A DNA stretch of 64,000 nucleotides, from contig NZ_JAPDDT010000023.1 of the NCBI RefSeq assembly GCF_025950235.1, positions 18,728 through 82,727 of the forward strand. Direction: 5' to 3'. The notes under the pieces were generated by a model, which searched no databases, was not told the origin of the DNA, and saw only the letters and a list, made by a program, of their open reading frames with translations. The translations under genes were made by a program, and so were the position numbers. The DNA is from Luteolibacter arcticus (GTDB lineage: Bacteria; Verrucomicrobiota; Verrucomicrobiia; Verrucomicrobiales; Akkermansiaceae). Shown here one piece after another: positions 35,964 through 44,107 of this stretch (its first letter is position 1; every line of letters begins with the position of its first letter).

Positions 35964-36503
35964 CTATTCCTCATGCTCTTCCCCCACTAGGAAATCCCCG
36001 CCTTCCGTCACCAGCTCGTCGCCACCCTCGGCCATCAGCGTCTCCAGCGGCACCTCACCCCAGACGCTGCCTTCCACGTAGGTCCCCAGGTCCGCCACGA
36101 TGTTCCCGCCCAGGATCCGCACCGTCTGTCGGCACACCTGGTCCTCGTGCTCGTGCGGCCAGCTCTGCACCGCACAGTCCTTCACCCGGAATTGCCGACC
36201 GCCCGCAAAGGACAGCAGCACGTCCTTCCTCGACCGCGGCAAGGCGAGCGCATCCACGAAGTTCGCCTGCACCGCCGCCTTCACGCCTCCCTTCACCCGG
36301 GCCATCGTGAAATCGATCTTGTGCGCCTCGTTCCCTCGCGGGTAGTTCACCACGCCCGTCCCGCGCACCGTCGCCGACGTCTGCACCTCCTGCCCGCCAT
36401 CGACCTTCACCGGCTCCCACATCGGCGCGCCATACGGCACCAGGACGAAGCGCGCCCCGTCCGGGTCCCACATGACTCTCACCGGGGAATCCCATAGGTC
36501 CAT
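35964..36503 (-). CDS. Phage tail-region protein of unknown role
   Basis: 179 residues, soluble, beta-rich with regular strands (DGARFVLVPYGAPMWEPVKV; EAHKIDFTMARVKGGVKAAV; VRILGGNIVADLG) and an acidic Gly/Glu-rich C-terminus (EGGDELVTEGGDFLVGEEHE). Placed between the tail-tube-like genes and the fibre-like gene, a location often occupied by tail-tip or distal-tail proteins. No specific family recognised. Confidence 0.55.
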   Translation of the reverse strand: MDLWDSPVRVMWDPDGARFVLVPYGAPMWEPVKVDGGQEVQTSATVRGTGVVNYPRGNEAHKIDFTMARVKGGVKAAVQANFVDALALPRSRKDVLLSFAGGRQFRVKDCAVQSWPHEHEDQVCRQTVRILGGNIVADLGTYVEGSVWGEVPLETLMAEGGDELVTEGGDFLVGEEHEE

Positions 36504-36521
36504 GCGAAGATCGTGTTATTG

Positions 36522-37250
36522 TTAGAGAGTGAGGGCGGCGGGCGGCAGCGGCAGCCCGCCGGCGCCACCGGAGAGCGCGGTGGCAGTGAGTGCGGTCACC
36601 ACGCCACTTCCATCGTTCGAGGCCTTGTTCGCCACGGTGACCAGCGCCGATGCCGCCCCGCTCGCCTCGAGCGCCGTCTTCACCTGCGCCGCCGTCGAGG
36701 TGATCGCCGCGCTGCCATTCGTGGCCACCTTCACGGTGATGTCGCGGCCGGAGACCACCACGCCGAGGCTGGCGTTATTCGTCCCCGGGCTCACGTAGCT
36801 CACCGTCACGTCATTCCCCAGCCGGCCGGACAAGACCGCCGTGAAGGCCAGGTCGTTGTTAGAGCCGCTCAGGTTCGTCGCAAGCGTCGCCGCCACCGCC
36901 GATGACTCGCTGCCGAGGTCGATCGCCACCGGCTCTGCCAATGCCCGCGTAAGGGCAGGCGTGCCGGCACCGTCGTTATCCGCGGCCCACGTCGTCACCG
37001 TCCATGGCCAGGTCCCGAAGCCACTGAAGCGACTTAGGTCGTTGGCGATCTGCCACTCTCCTTCCGTAGCCTCGAAGACCTCCGCATCGCCCGGGCCCGT
37101 GTATCGCCACTCGGGCACCTTCGCCGACAGCACGTAAGTCAAATTCAGCGCCGCGGCATGCGTGCCCGTCACGCCCGACAGCGTGAATGCCGGCCACAGC
37201 CCGCTGCCGCCGCCTGTTAGATCGATCGATACCGGTGGATCAGGGACCAT
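36522..37250 (-). CDS. Phage tail protein (tail-tube or tube-associated)
   Basis: 242 residues. The C-terminal half (about 105-235) consists of a module common in phage tail proteins: 'LSGSNNDLAFTAV...GNDVTVSYV.PGTNNASL.V.VSG.DITV...' followed by 'AQVKTALEASGAASALVTVA' and 'GVVTALTATALSGGAG'. The N-terminal half is beta-rich (AALNLTYVLSAKVPEWRYTG). It starts 3 bases after the preceding tail gene, so both are co-translated. Its TAA stop is inside a TCTAACA heptamer. Confidence 0.65.
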   Translation of the reverse strand: MVPDPPVSIDLTGGGSGLWPAFTLSGVTGTHAAALNLTYVLSAKVPEWRYTGPGDAEVFEATEGEWQIANDLSRFSGFGTWPWTVTTWAADNDGAGTPALTRALAEPVAIDLGSESSAVAATLATNLSGSNNDLAFTAVLSGRLGNDVTVSYVSPGTNNASLGVVVSGRDITVKVATNGSAAITSTAAQVKTALEASGAASALVTVANKASNDGSGVVTALTATALSGGAGGLPLPPAALTL

Positions 37251-37253
37251 GGC

Positions 37254-37787
37254 TCAGGAAAGGTTCGAGACCTCCGCGGTATTCAGCGAGCTCGAGAGCT
37301 GCCGCACGATGAAGCGATACGCCGTCAGGTTCTCGCCAAAGGTGTAGGGCTCCACCCGCCCCTCGCCCCAGATGTTCATCGTCACGATCTGGTTGTTCTG
37401 GTGATCGTAGCCCTGGATCAGATACCAGCCGCGGATGTCTTCCTCCGCCGCATTCGGCACGAAGACTCCGGACGCCGGCGTCGTCCCGCCAAAGAGGCCC
37501 TCCGCCAGCGTCGTCTCGCTCCACTCCTGCAGGCCGAAGACATACTCGATCTGCTGGTTCGTCGTGATCACCGCGCGATCCTGGAAGCGTCCCGGATCCG
37601 GCGAGCGCCGCACCAGGCGGTTCCCGCTACGCCGCACCTCGAAGGTCTCACAGCTCGCCACCTTCGTATAGTTGCTCGCCGGATCCGTGTCCGGCTTGGC
37701 GTCCACCGCCACGATGACCGGCGGGCTGTCAACGGATTCACCCTCGCGAGCGAGGAAGATATGGAAACCGGCAATGATGTCTTTCAT
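37254..37787 (-). CDS. Phage major-tail-like protein
   Basis: 177 residues, beta-rich, beginning MKDIIAGFHIFLAREGESVD. Segments such as VRRSGNRLVRRSPDPGRFQD, AVITTNQQIEYVFGLQEWSE and GWYLIQGYDHQNNQIVTMNI suggest the strand pattern of tail-tube proteins, which usually follow the tail-terminator gene as here. Size is consistent with a siphophage tube protein (150-250 residues). Not certain; it could be the tail terminator and the next gene the tube. Confidence 0.58.
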   Translation of the reverse strand: MKDIIAGFHIFLAREGESVDSPPVIVAVDAKPDTDPASNYTKVASCETFEVRRSGNRLVRRSPDPGRFQDRAVITTNQQIEYVFGLQEWSETTLAEGLFGGTTPASGVFVPNAAEEDIRGWYLIQGYDHQNNQIVTMNIWGEGRVEPYTFGENLTAYRFIVRQLSSSLNTAEVSNLS

Positions 37788-37845
37788 GATCGTAGGTAAA
37801 AAAATGGAAATCGATATCGAATTGGTTCGGCCCCAGCCGACACTG

Positions 37846-38115
37846 TTAGATTACTTCAAGGATCTCGGCCTTCCTCCCGGCCGCCAGGTATTCCGCATGG
37901 GCCAGCGGCACGCCCTCCACCACCCTGCCCCGCGCAAACGTGAAGCCCCGCGCCTTCACCTGATCCAGGCAGCGGATCTTCGCCACGCGGCCGCTGGGAA
38001 CGCGGGCCGCTGGCCCGCTTGGACAGTCCGGTGCCTTTTCCATAAGCGTGCTGGTGACAGCACATGCCTCTTCTTTCTCATTCTCAATCGGGGTCTCAGA
38101 TAGCTCGTGATTCAT
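37846..38115 (-). CDS. Small phage-region protein partly encoded by a dispersed repeat
   Basis: 89 residues. The start overlaps the preceding stop (ATGA at 38115-38112). The C-terminal half (KIRCLDQVKARGFTFARGRV and AHAEYLAAGRKAEILEVI) looks like a small domain with conserved spacing, but the middle (DCPSGPAARVPSGR) is encoded by a copy of the palindromic repeat GCTGGGAACGCGGGCCGCTG (about 37994-38023). A repeat may have inserted in frame. Ends with TAA inside TCTAACA. Role unknown. Confidence 0.5.
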   Translation of the reverse strand: MNHELSETPIENEKEEACAVTSTLMEKAPDCPSGPAARVPSGRVAKIRCLDQVKARGFTFARGRVVEGVPLAHAEYLAAGRKAEILEVI

Positions 38116-38585
38116 GGCTCAATAAAAGAAACTGCCTCGGACGAAAACTGCACCACACTCTCCGCATCGATGCGGATCACATGAAACTCCTCCGCATCCG
38201 CGATCGTCATGTCGGTCACTTCGAAGCGCACCTGGCTCTTCGTCGGCGTCTCATCGGGGAACCAGTGGTGCAGCGCCCGGGCCACCAGTTCGGCCAGCTC
38301 CGCCGGCTCCTTGCTGCCATCCCGCGGCACCCCGCCATGGATGACCGGCTTGAAGAAAAGCGACACACTATAGCGCGCCGCCAGCCGCACCGCGGAAAGC
38401 TGGCGATCCCGATTGCTCCCACCCAGGAAGGCGATCACGCCCAGCCCCAGCTTCTTCGCCGTCGCCTTCGTGAATTCGCTGCCCAGGTTCTTCTGGCGAT
38501 CCACCAGCCACGTCAGCGGCTGCAGGCCATCCACCGTCGCCAGATAGGCAGCCAGGTCATCGGCTCGATCGAGTAGCGCGCTCAT
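38112..38585 (-). CDS. Tail-terminator/connector-like phage protein
   Basis: 157 residues from the ATG at 38585 (MSALLDRADDLAAYLATVDG). An open frame extends to 39329 but the extension is repeat DNA. Order of elements (helix, long basic strand LGLGVIAFLGGSNRDRQLSA, then VSLFFKPVIHGGVPRDG with a helix and strand) is like small tail-completion proteins that close the tail tube. It follows the head-connector-like gene at 38591-39016 by 5 bases. Family unnamed. Confidence 0.52.
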   Translation of the reverse strand: MSALLDRADDLAAYLATVDGLQPLTWLVDRQKNLGSEFTKATAKKLGLGVIAFLGGSNRDRQLSAVRLAARYSVSLFFKPVIHGGVPRDGSKEPAELAELVARALHHWFPDETPTKSQVRFEVTDMTIADAEEFHVIRIDAESVVQFSSEAVSFIEP

Positions 38586-38590
38586 CGTTG

Positions 38591-39016
38591 TTAGAAGTCG
38601 AGCTGGACCTTCCCGCCATACGATCCCGTGGCCTCGGCCACCGTCACCGGATAGACGCCATCCGGCGATGTCACCAGCACCTCGCCCTTCGCCACCTGGT
38701 CCAGATAGAGATACGCCTGGCGTGTCTCCTCCGCTCGCTGGTCCGTGCTGCCCTCCATCGTCGGCTGCGCGGCCACCAGCGCGGCGCGGCACAGGCTCAC
38801 GGCGTGATACAGCGCGCCTGCGGGGATGGTCCCCTCGTCGCCCGGCGTATTCCCCGAGAAGGTCGCCACCTTCGACCGCACCAGCGCGGCCACCTGGGCG
38901 ATGATGCCGCTCAGCTTGTCCGTCGAGGCCGCCTCGCCCACCGCTTCGAAGGCGTCCCTCTCGTCCGTCGTCAGCCGGGCGAGGACGTGCGTGCTGGAGA
39001 GTGCAACCCATGACAT
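38591..39016 (-). CDS. Head-tail connector-like phage protein (Mu gp36 position)
   Basis: 141 residues, helical N-terminus (SSTHVLARLTTDERDAFEAV; IIAQVAALVRSKVATF) followed by AGALYHAVSLCRAALVAAQP and a C-terminal strand (VTVAEATGSYGGKVQLDF). It is the first gene after the major capsid gene, where Mu-like phages encode gp36 (DUF1320), a head-tail connector. The match is by position and helical pattern, not by a clear motif. Its TAA stop lies in TCTAACA. Confidence 0.55.
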   Translation of the reverse strand: MSWVALSSTHVLARLTTDERDAFEAVGEAASTDKLSGIIAQVAALVRSKVATFSGNTPGDEGTIPAGALYHAVSLCRAALVAAQPTMEGSTDQRAEETRQAYLYLDQVAKGEVLVTSPDGVYPVTVAEATGSYGGKVQLDF

Positions 39017-39669
39017 GTGATGATAATGTTAGAAAATGTCTCCCAAATGTAGCTGGGGCATCTTGCCCCAGTCCGTTGCAGGGGCGTCCCGCCCCTTCTC
39101 CCTCGCCCCACCTTTCCCGCCCGCCCGTCATCCATTGCCAGAGCGCAGGAAGACCGGACGGGCGGGCTATGAAAATGTCTCCCAAATGTAGCTGGGGCAT
39201 CTTGCCCCAGTCCGTTGAAGGGGCGTCCCGCCCCTTCTCCCCCGCCCCACCTTTCCCGCCCGCCCGTCCTCCATTGCCGGAGCTCAGGAAGACCGGACGG
39301 GCGGGGCTATGGAACCGGTGCGTGAGCAAGCAACCGGACGACCAGGAAATCGCAATCAGTCAGCCTCGAATGGCGTGGCGGGTGGTTAGGCCTGCTCTCC
39401 CTGAGCCCTGGCGATCGAAGGAACTACCGGGAAAGCTGAAACCAAAGACCTCAAGAACCCATCCATCCCAGGCACCCCGCCTCCAACCTCAGTTTTTCCC
39501 CATCCTCTTAATCTGCGTTCATCTGCGTCATCTGCGGTTGAATCTTCCCCCCTCTCCCGCAACCCCACCCCGATCTAACTCCCATCCATCCCATCCATCC
39601 CATCCATCCTGGTCCAAAAAGAACCCAGATAGCCCCCCGATGACCGCTCAAAACCACGCACCATCCCGG
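39017..39669. repeat. Spacer with a tandem 140-bp duplication
   Basis: A unit of about 139-140 bp occurs twice in tandem, about 39031-39169 and 39170-39309. Each copy contains GTAGCTGGGGCATCTTGCCC, a hairpin (GGGGCATCTTGCCCC), and GGGGCGTCCCGCCCCTT. From 39507 the sequence is a dispersed repeat (ATCTGCGTTCATCTGCGTCA) and from 39583 a CCATCCATCC array. No gene. Confidence 0.75.
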
Positions 39670-40584
39670 TCAGGTCGTGGTGATCGTCAGCCGTGCCACC
39701 GCGGACGCATTGTTCACATAAGCCGCCTCGGTCCACTCCGTGATCACCTTCTCGCCGAAGTCCTTCTCCTTGATCCGCACCCCGCCGAAGGGATTCGCCT
39801 GCACCCGGAAGGTCTTGAAGGCCGACGCGTCGAAGCTGTTTGCATTCTCCGCCGCGTAGTAGATCCACACCTCCGGATTCGTCGCCGTCAGCGCGTTGGA
39901 CTTGCTGCTCGTCGTGTTCAGCTTCGTGTCGAAGACCGTCGTGCTCACCATGCACTCCGTGTTCGGATTCAGGAACAGCGAGCCCACCTCCGCGATCATC
40001 GGCGCCACCGTCGTCGCCCCCGGATACCGGTCGATCACCTTCGCGTGGTTCTTGAAGATCGACCACGCACCCAGCGCAAAGACCACCCGGTTCGGCAGCA
40101 GGCCGGTCGCATCCGCCACCGCCTTCATGTAGGAGTCGATGTCCGCCACCGGATCGTCAGAGCCGCCCCACACCTCCGCCGTCGGCGAGACCCCGGCACG
40201 CAGCGTGACCAGCGTCTCGTAGAGCCGGCTGTTAGACGCTTGCGAGACCAGGTTCTGCACCCGCGCCTCGCGCAGCAGCCGCGAGCCTTCGCCCGTGGTC
40301 GCCAGCGCCAGCTCGTGGTTGTCGATGATGTCGTGCAGCGCATACGGCTGCAGCGTGATGCTGACCCGCTCGCCATCCGTCACGACGGCCGTCGAGTCAC
40401 CGCCGATCGCCCGCTTCGCACTCGGCACTTGGAAGCCGGAGCGCTTGGCGTAGTCGATCACATTGAACTGCGCCGCCCCGGTGATCACCACCGGTGCGAG
40501 GAAGTCCGCGAGGGGACTCGCCGTGGCCTGGAACAGACCCTTGGCGAATTGATTCAGCGTATTGATATTGGCAGGCGTGGCCAT
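39670..40584 (-). CDS. Phage major capsid protein
   Basis: 304 residues, beginning MATPANINTLNQFAKGLFQA. An N-terminal helix is followed by strands and the segments VVTDGERVSITLQPYALHDI, MKAVADATGLLPNRVVFALG and VWIYYAAENANSFDASAFKT. The size and the position directly after the protease/scaffold and decoration genes mark it as the major coat protein of an HK97-fold phage head; the segment NRVVFALGAWSIFKNHAKVI is typical of capsid A-domains. Stop at 39670. Genes before and after follow the Mu-like order protease-decoration-capsid-connector. Confidence 0.83.
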   Translation of the reverse strand: MATPANINTLNQFAKGLFQATASPLADFLAPVVITGAAQFNVIDYAKRSGFQVPSAKRAIGGDSTAVVTDGERVSITLQPYALHDIIDNHELALATTGEGSRLLREARVQNLVSQASNSRLYETLVTLRAGVSPTAEVWGGSDDPVADIDSYMKAVADATGLLPNRVVFALGAWSIFKNHAKVIDRYPGATTVAPMIAEVGSLFLNPNTECMVSTTVFDTKLNTTSSKSNALTATNPEVWIYYAAENANSFDASAFKTFRVQANPFGGVRIKEKDFGEKVITEWTEAAYVNNASAVARLTITTT

Positions 40585-40716
40585 GATTCAGATTGGTTCG
40601 TGTGTATTGCTGTTAGATTGCGTCGTATACGTCTCGGAGCGTAGCTGGGGCATCTTGCCCCAGTCCGTTGGAGGGGCGTCCCGCCCCTTCACCCCGCTTC
40701 TTCAGATTGGGATTGC

Positions 40717-41110
40717 TTACGGGAGCGTGTAGTAGCCGGGCGAAAGCACCGCCTTGATCAGTTGCCCCGCCGCCGTGCTCGCCTCCAGCGCCACGGCGAA
40801 GACCTTGTGCGTGCTGGTCGTGCTCTTGTTGCACTGGCCGGAAGCAGCCGGCACCAGGTTGTCGCCGATCGCGATGCCGCTGGCGGACGCTTCCACCAGC
40901 ACGATCGCGCCGGAGCCCGCCGGAGCCCGCCGGCGCCACGCTCGCCACGCCATTCGCGGCGCAGTCCTCGGTCATCACCCCCAGCGCGGCTTCCGTCGCC
41001 GCGGTGGTCACCACGCAGGTGCCGGATGAGGCCTTCACGATCTTGCCGAGCGTCACCGCAGCGGCACTATTGGTGATCGGGACGATCGGGATTTCTTGGG
41101 ATAGAGGCAT
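40717..41110 (-). pseudogene. Capsid decoration protein (DUF2190-like), frameshifted by a 10-bp duplication
   Basis: The first frame reads MPLSQEIPIVPITNSAAAVT, then LGKIVKASSGTCVVTTAATE and GVASVAPAGS; the continuation GAIVLVEASASGIAIGDNLV and KVFAVALEASTAAGQLIKAV is in the next frame and ends at 40717. The break is a perfect tandem duplication of CGGAGCCCGC at 40911-40920 and 40921-40930. Removing one unit restores a single frame of 127 residues, the usual size of DUF2190 head-decoration proteins. As it stands the product would be aberrant. Spacer 40613-40716 holds one GTAGCTGGGGCATC repeat. Confidence 0.82.
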
Positions 41111-41152
41111 GGTAGGATTCAGGTGTAGTGGTTGATTCTCGTTTGGATTCTG

Positions 41153-42193
41153 TTAGACAAAGGCAGGTGGATCGATCTCGGCGGCACGCGCCCAGACCAT
41201 CGTGAAAGGAGCGTCCGGCCCCAGGTCCGTGCGGGCCTTCGCCTGCGCCGCGGCGATCCGCTGCTCATGGTTCGCCGGACTCGCGGCACGCGCGGAAATG
41301 ATCGGCCGCGTGATGTCGGCGCCGGTCGCCTCCGCCGCCTCCACCTTCTCTGTTAGAAGCTGCATCGCCAGCTCGTTGGACTCGGCCGCCGTGAGATACT
41401 TCGCCTTCTCCCGCTCGTCCGCCGCACCCGCCAGGCCGGCCTTCACCGCCCGGTCGAAGAGCGCGACACCGGCCCTCACCTTCTCGTCCTTCCGCTCCGA
41501 CTTCAGGTCCGCCAGCTCCTTCTCCAGCGCCGGCACCTTCGCCGCCTCCGAGCACATCACCCGCAGGCGTTCGCTGGCGAGTTGATCCGCGCCCTCGCGG
41601 GCGGCTTCGGCATCGGTGAGCAGTCCGCAAGAGACAAGTGAAAGTAGTGAGTTCATGAGCATATCCGGCTTATCCGTCCTATCCGACCCATCCTTCCGAT
41701 CCGGGTCATCCTCCGCGTCTGCCGCGGCGATGGCGGGAATCTCGCGGAAGGCCGGCTCCGTGCACAGCGCTCCCACTGGCCCCCGATCCGGCAGCCCGCT
41801 CGGAACGCCATTCGCGCCGATGTAAAACTCCGGCGAGAAGAACCGCGCATCCCGTCCCTCCACCGCCTCGCGGCCGCTCTTCGACCACTCCACCATCGCC
41901 ACGATCCCCGTGCCCGCCTCATAGCGGAAGCCCGTCGGATAGCACGAAACCGGGTGCCGCCGCGTGTGCTCGAAGTCGCACCACGCCTTCACATTCCCCC
42001 GCTTCGCCAGCGCCTCGTTGAACGCCGCCGCCACCGCCTCGCCCTCCTCCGCCGGCAAGTTCACATCGATCCCCTTCGGGTGCGATTGCGGCTTCAGCTT
42101 GTGACTGCCCTCCGGCAGGAAAACAATCTCATCCGGAGCACCCTCACCGCGCAACGCACAAGCCAGCGCCGAGGAAATCAACACATGCGACAT
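41153..42193 (-). CDS. Mu gpI-like prohead protease with scaffold C-terminus
   Basis: 346 residues from the ATG at 42193 (MSHVLISSALACALRGEGAP); a Met five codons upstream is possible. The N-terminal half has the gpI protease pattern: AWCDFEHTRRHPVSCYPTGF with the DFEH/DYEH motif, TGIVAMVEWSKSGREAVEGR, and ARFFSPEFYIGANG. The C-terminal half is a charged coiled coil (KVPALEKELADLKSERKDEK) typical of the scaffold fused to or nested in this gene. In Mu the scaffold is also made alone from an internal start; MLMNSLLSLVSCGLL (about residue 177) is a candidate. Processes the capsid during assembly. Confidence 0.82.
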   Translation of the reverse strand: MSHVLISSALACALRGEGAPDEIVFLPEGSHKLKPQSHPKGIDVNLPAEEGEAVAAAFNEALAKRGNVKAWCDFEHTRRHPVSCYPTGFRYEAGTGIVAMVEWSKSGREAVEGRDARFFSPEFYIGANGVPSGLPDRGPVGALCTEPAFREIPAIAAADAEDDPDRKDGSDRTDKPDMLMNSLLSLVSCGLLTDAEAAREGADQLASERLRVMCSEAAKVPALEKELADLKSERKDEKVRAGVALFDRAVKAGLAGAADEREKAKYLTAAESNELAMQLLTEKVEAAEATGADITRPIISARAASPANHEQRIAAAQAKARTDLGPDAPFTMVWARAAEIDPPAFV

Positions 42194-42645
42194 GCCCGCA
42201 TACTCCACCTAACAGCTCACCACATCCACCCCATCCACTGGCCCCCAAAACAGTGGCCGCAGCTTCCAGCAGCAAGCCCCCGGGACCGCTGGTCTTCAGA
42301 CCGGCTTCACCAGACCGACGCCCATCCCCGACGCCCTTCCGTTCGGTCATTCTCCACCATCCGTAGCCATGCTGGCAACAGCACGTGTCTTTCGCCAGTG
42401 CCCGGAAATTGCACGCTCCTCTAACAGCTCCACCAATCCCACCCCACCCCACCCCGCAGCTACCCCCAAAAAGGGGCCACTCGCGCCCTCCCGCGAACGC
42501 AATCTCAACGTTCCTTCCTCACCATCCGCAAGCGCGCTCGCGACAGCACGTGTCTTTCGCCAATGCACCGCCGTCCTTTTCGAAGACCTGACCCATCACG
42601 GGATAAGCTTCCAAGTCCCAGCCCCATTTGCGAATGTCGGATGCC
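42194..42645. repeat. Spacer with two GACAGCACGTGTCTTTCGCC direct repeats
   Basis: Direct repeats AACAGCACGTGTCTTTCGCC at about 42376-42396 and GACAGCACGTGTCTTTCGCC at about 42543-42563, 167 bases apart; a related copy lies near 38050 inside another gene. A TCTAACA lies near 42420. This spacer separates the leftward phage genes from a block of rightward genes. Confidence 0.6.
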
Positions 42646-42948
42646 ATGAACGACTACTATTTCCTGTACCAGTACGAGCTTCTGGTTCTTCTGGCCTTGT
42701 TCGCATTCGTTCTGTGGACCCTCTGGGCGATCAAGAGTAAGGTGCTCTACGCCGCCATCCCATGCGCGATCATTCTTGGTGGGGTGGCCTTGCTAGCAAA
42801 GGCCTTCCACGATCCCGGGGACGAGTTCCTCGGCACCTATGTCACCCTCGCTTACGATCTAATCATTTCCGCTTTTCACGTGATCCTCATTCCATCCTCC
42901 ATGATCTGCACCATCCTGATCACCCGGCCAAAGGACCCCACTCCGTGA
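42646..42948 (+). CDS. Small three-TM protein of unknown function
   Basis: 100 residues from the ATG at 42646 (MNDYYFLYQYELLVLLALFA). Three hydrophobic helices: LLVLLALFAFVLWTLWAI, VLYAAIPCAIILGGVALLAK and LIISAFHVILIPSSMICTIL. It lies on the opposite strand to the phage head genes and starts a short rightward block. Possibly a host insertion or a prophage 'moron' gene. No family recognised. Confidence 0.62.
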   Translation: MNDYYFLYQYELLVLLALFAFVLWTLWAIKSKVLYAAIPCAIILGGVALLAKAFHDPGDEFLGTYVTLAYDLIISAFHVILIPSSMICTILITRPKDPTP

Positions 42949-43042
42949 ATAGCCGGCCACCGTAATCTCAAATCCCGGAGCTCAAATCCCCAGCCCTGGT
43001 TTTCTCTAACAAGTCGCTCCTTGGTCCCACCCACGAATCGCC

Positions 43043-43375
43043 ATGTCAGCCGAAGAACCATTCGAAGTCGAAGTCGAAGTCGTGTTTGTCCTGAACGACG
43101 GCCGGTCCTTACGTCACGTCGTCGTCCGCCCGTTACAACCGATTCCAAATTTCACGATCACCGACCGGACCACGCTAGACGGACTTCCTATCACAGCCAT
43201 CGAAATGCCTCCGCGCGCCCTTCATCCGGATGGCTCACCGCGTATGGATCTGCTGAACTTCCGCCTGCGCAACCGCCCGGATTGCTCCCGCTTCCAGCCC
43301 GGCCAAAGAGCCCTCCTCAAAGGAATCCAATTGCACCCCTGGGACAAGCCGCCATCCTCAGCCCATGACCCGTGA
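43043..43375 (+). CDS. Small soluble protein of unknown function
   Basis: 110 residues, beta-rich: FEVEVEVVFVLNDGRSLRHV, VVRPLQPIPNFTITDRTTLD and RPDCSRFQPGQRALLKGIQL. The pattern suggests a small beta-barrel, but I cannot name a family. The gene overlaps the next one by 11 bases, so they are translated together. Confidence 0.58.
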   Translation: MSAEEPFEVEVEVVFVLNDGRSLRHVVVRPLQPIPNFTITDRTTLDGLPITAIEMPPRALHPDGSPRMDLLNFRLRNRPDCSRFQPGQRALLKGIQLHPWDKPPSSAHDP

Positions 43376-43586
43376 AGAAGTCATCCTAGTCGCCCGCGCC
43401 ACCGCGGATCAGGAAGGCTGGATATGGCTGGAGCCCGTGAGCGTGCGGAGGTCCCGCCGCTTCACCTTCTTCGGCCGGCGCACCTGGCGCGTCTACACAA
43501 ACTCCGAGGAGATCGGCTGCAATGTCCGGATCGACATCGACGACGAATCCCGAGAAATCATCGGCAAAGGATTTTGCCGGCGATAA
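43365..43586 (+). CDS. Small protein resembling short immunity-type domains
   Basis: 73 residues. The sequence contains ARATADQEGWIWLEPVSV, TWRVYTNSEEIGCNVRIDID and ends EIIGKGFCRR. The layout (helix, 'W.V.t....g.n..I.ID...ge.i.') recalls the small NTF2/PepSY-like proteins often found as immunity or accessory proteins. The resemblance is weak and function is unproven. Overlaps the preceding gene by 11 bases. Confidence 0.5.
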   Translation: MTREEVILVARATADQEGWIWLEPVSVRRSRRFTFFGRRTWRVYTNSEEIGCNVRIDIDDESREIIGKGFCRR

Positions 43587-44107
43587 GATCATCCGTCTCG
43601 GGATGCCACTCACTCCCGCAGCGCTTTCGGCCACGCGTGCCTTTGGCTGTTCCACTGAACACCGATCACTGATCACCCGGCACTTCCCCTGCCTTTCCTT
43701 GGCGACCTTCGCGTCTTCGCGGTTCAACTTCTCCCCATCCCCGACCTCCAGGCTATCTCCGCGACCTCCGCGTCTCCGCGGTTCGTTCCCGCCCATCCCC
43801 GGTGCCTTTCACGGATCACCGATCACCCGGCACTTCCCCTGTCCCTCCTTGGCGACCTTCGCGTCTTGGCGGTTCAACACCTCCCCATCCCCGACCTCCG
43901 CGCTCTCTCCCCGACCTCCGCGCCTCCGCGTTTCGTTCCCCCCACTCATCCCCGATGCCTTTCACTGATCACTGATCACTGATCACTGATCACTGATCAC
44001 CGATCACTCGGCACTTCCCCTGCCTTTCACTGATCACCGATCACTGATCACTCGGCACTTCCCCTGCCTTTCACCGATCACTGATCACTCGGCACTTCCC
44101 CTGCCTT
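43587..44107. repeat. Gene-free spacer with CTGATCA tandem repeats
   Basis: About six copies of the heptamer CTGATCA around 43964-44010, with shorter runs at about 44028-44052 and 44077-44090, each followed by CGGCACTTCCCCTGCC. Two copies of the CTTGGCGACCTTCGCGTCTT family at about 43695-43780 and 43845-43935. No gene. Confidence 0.7.

Noticed and set aside
38586..39329. Extended 405-residue start for the tail-completion gene
   Set aside because: The extension overlaps the connector-like gene in another frame and the 140-bp duplication; the ATG at 38585, 5 bases after the connector gene's stop, fits the operon.
43964..44010. CTGATCA heptamer arrays as a possible CRISPR or iteron array
   Set aside because: Units are contiguous with no spacers, no cas genes are present, and the same arrays recur at many loci; they are simple tandem repeats. 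Absence of a replication gene argues against iterons.
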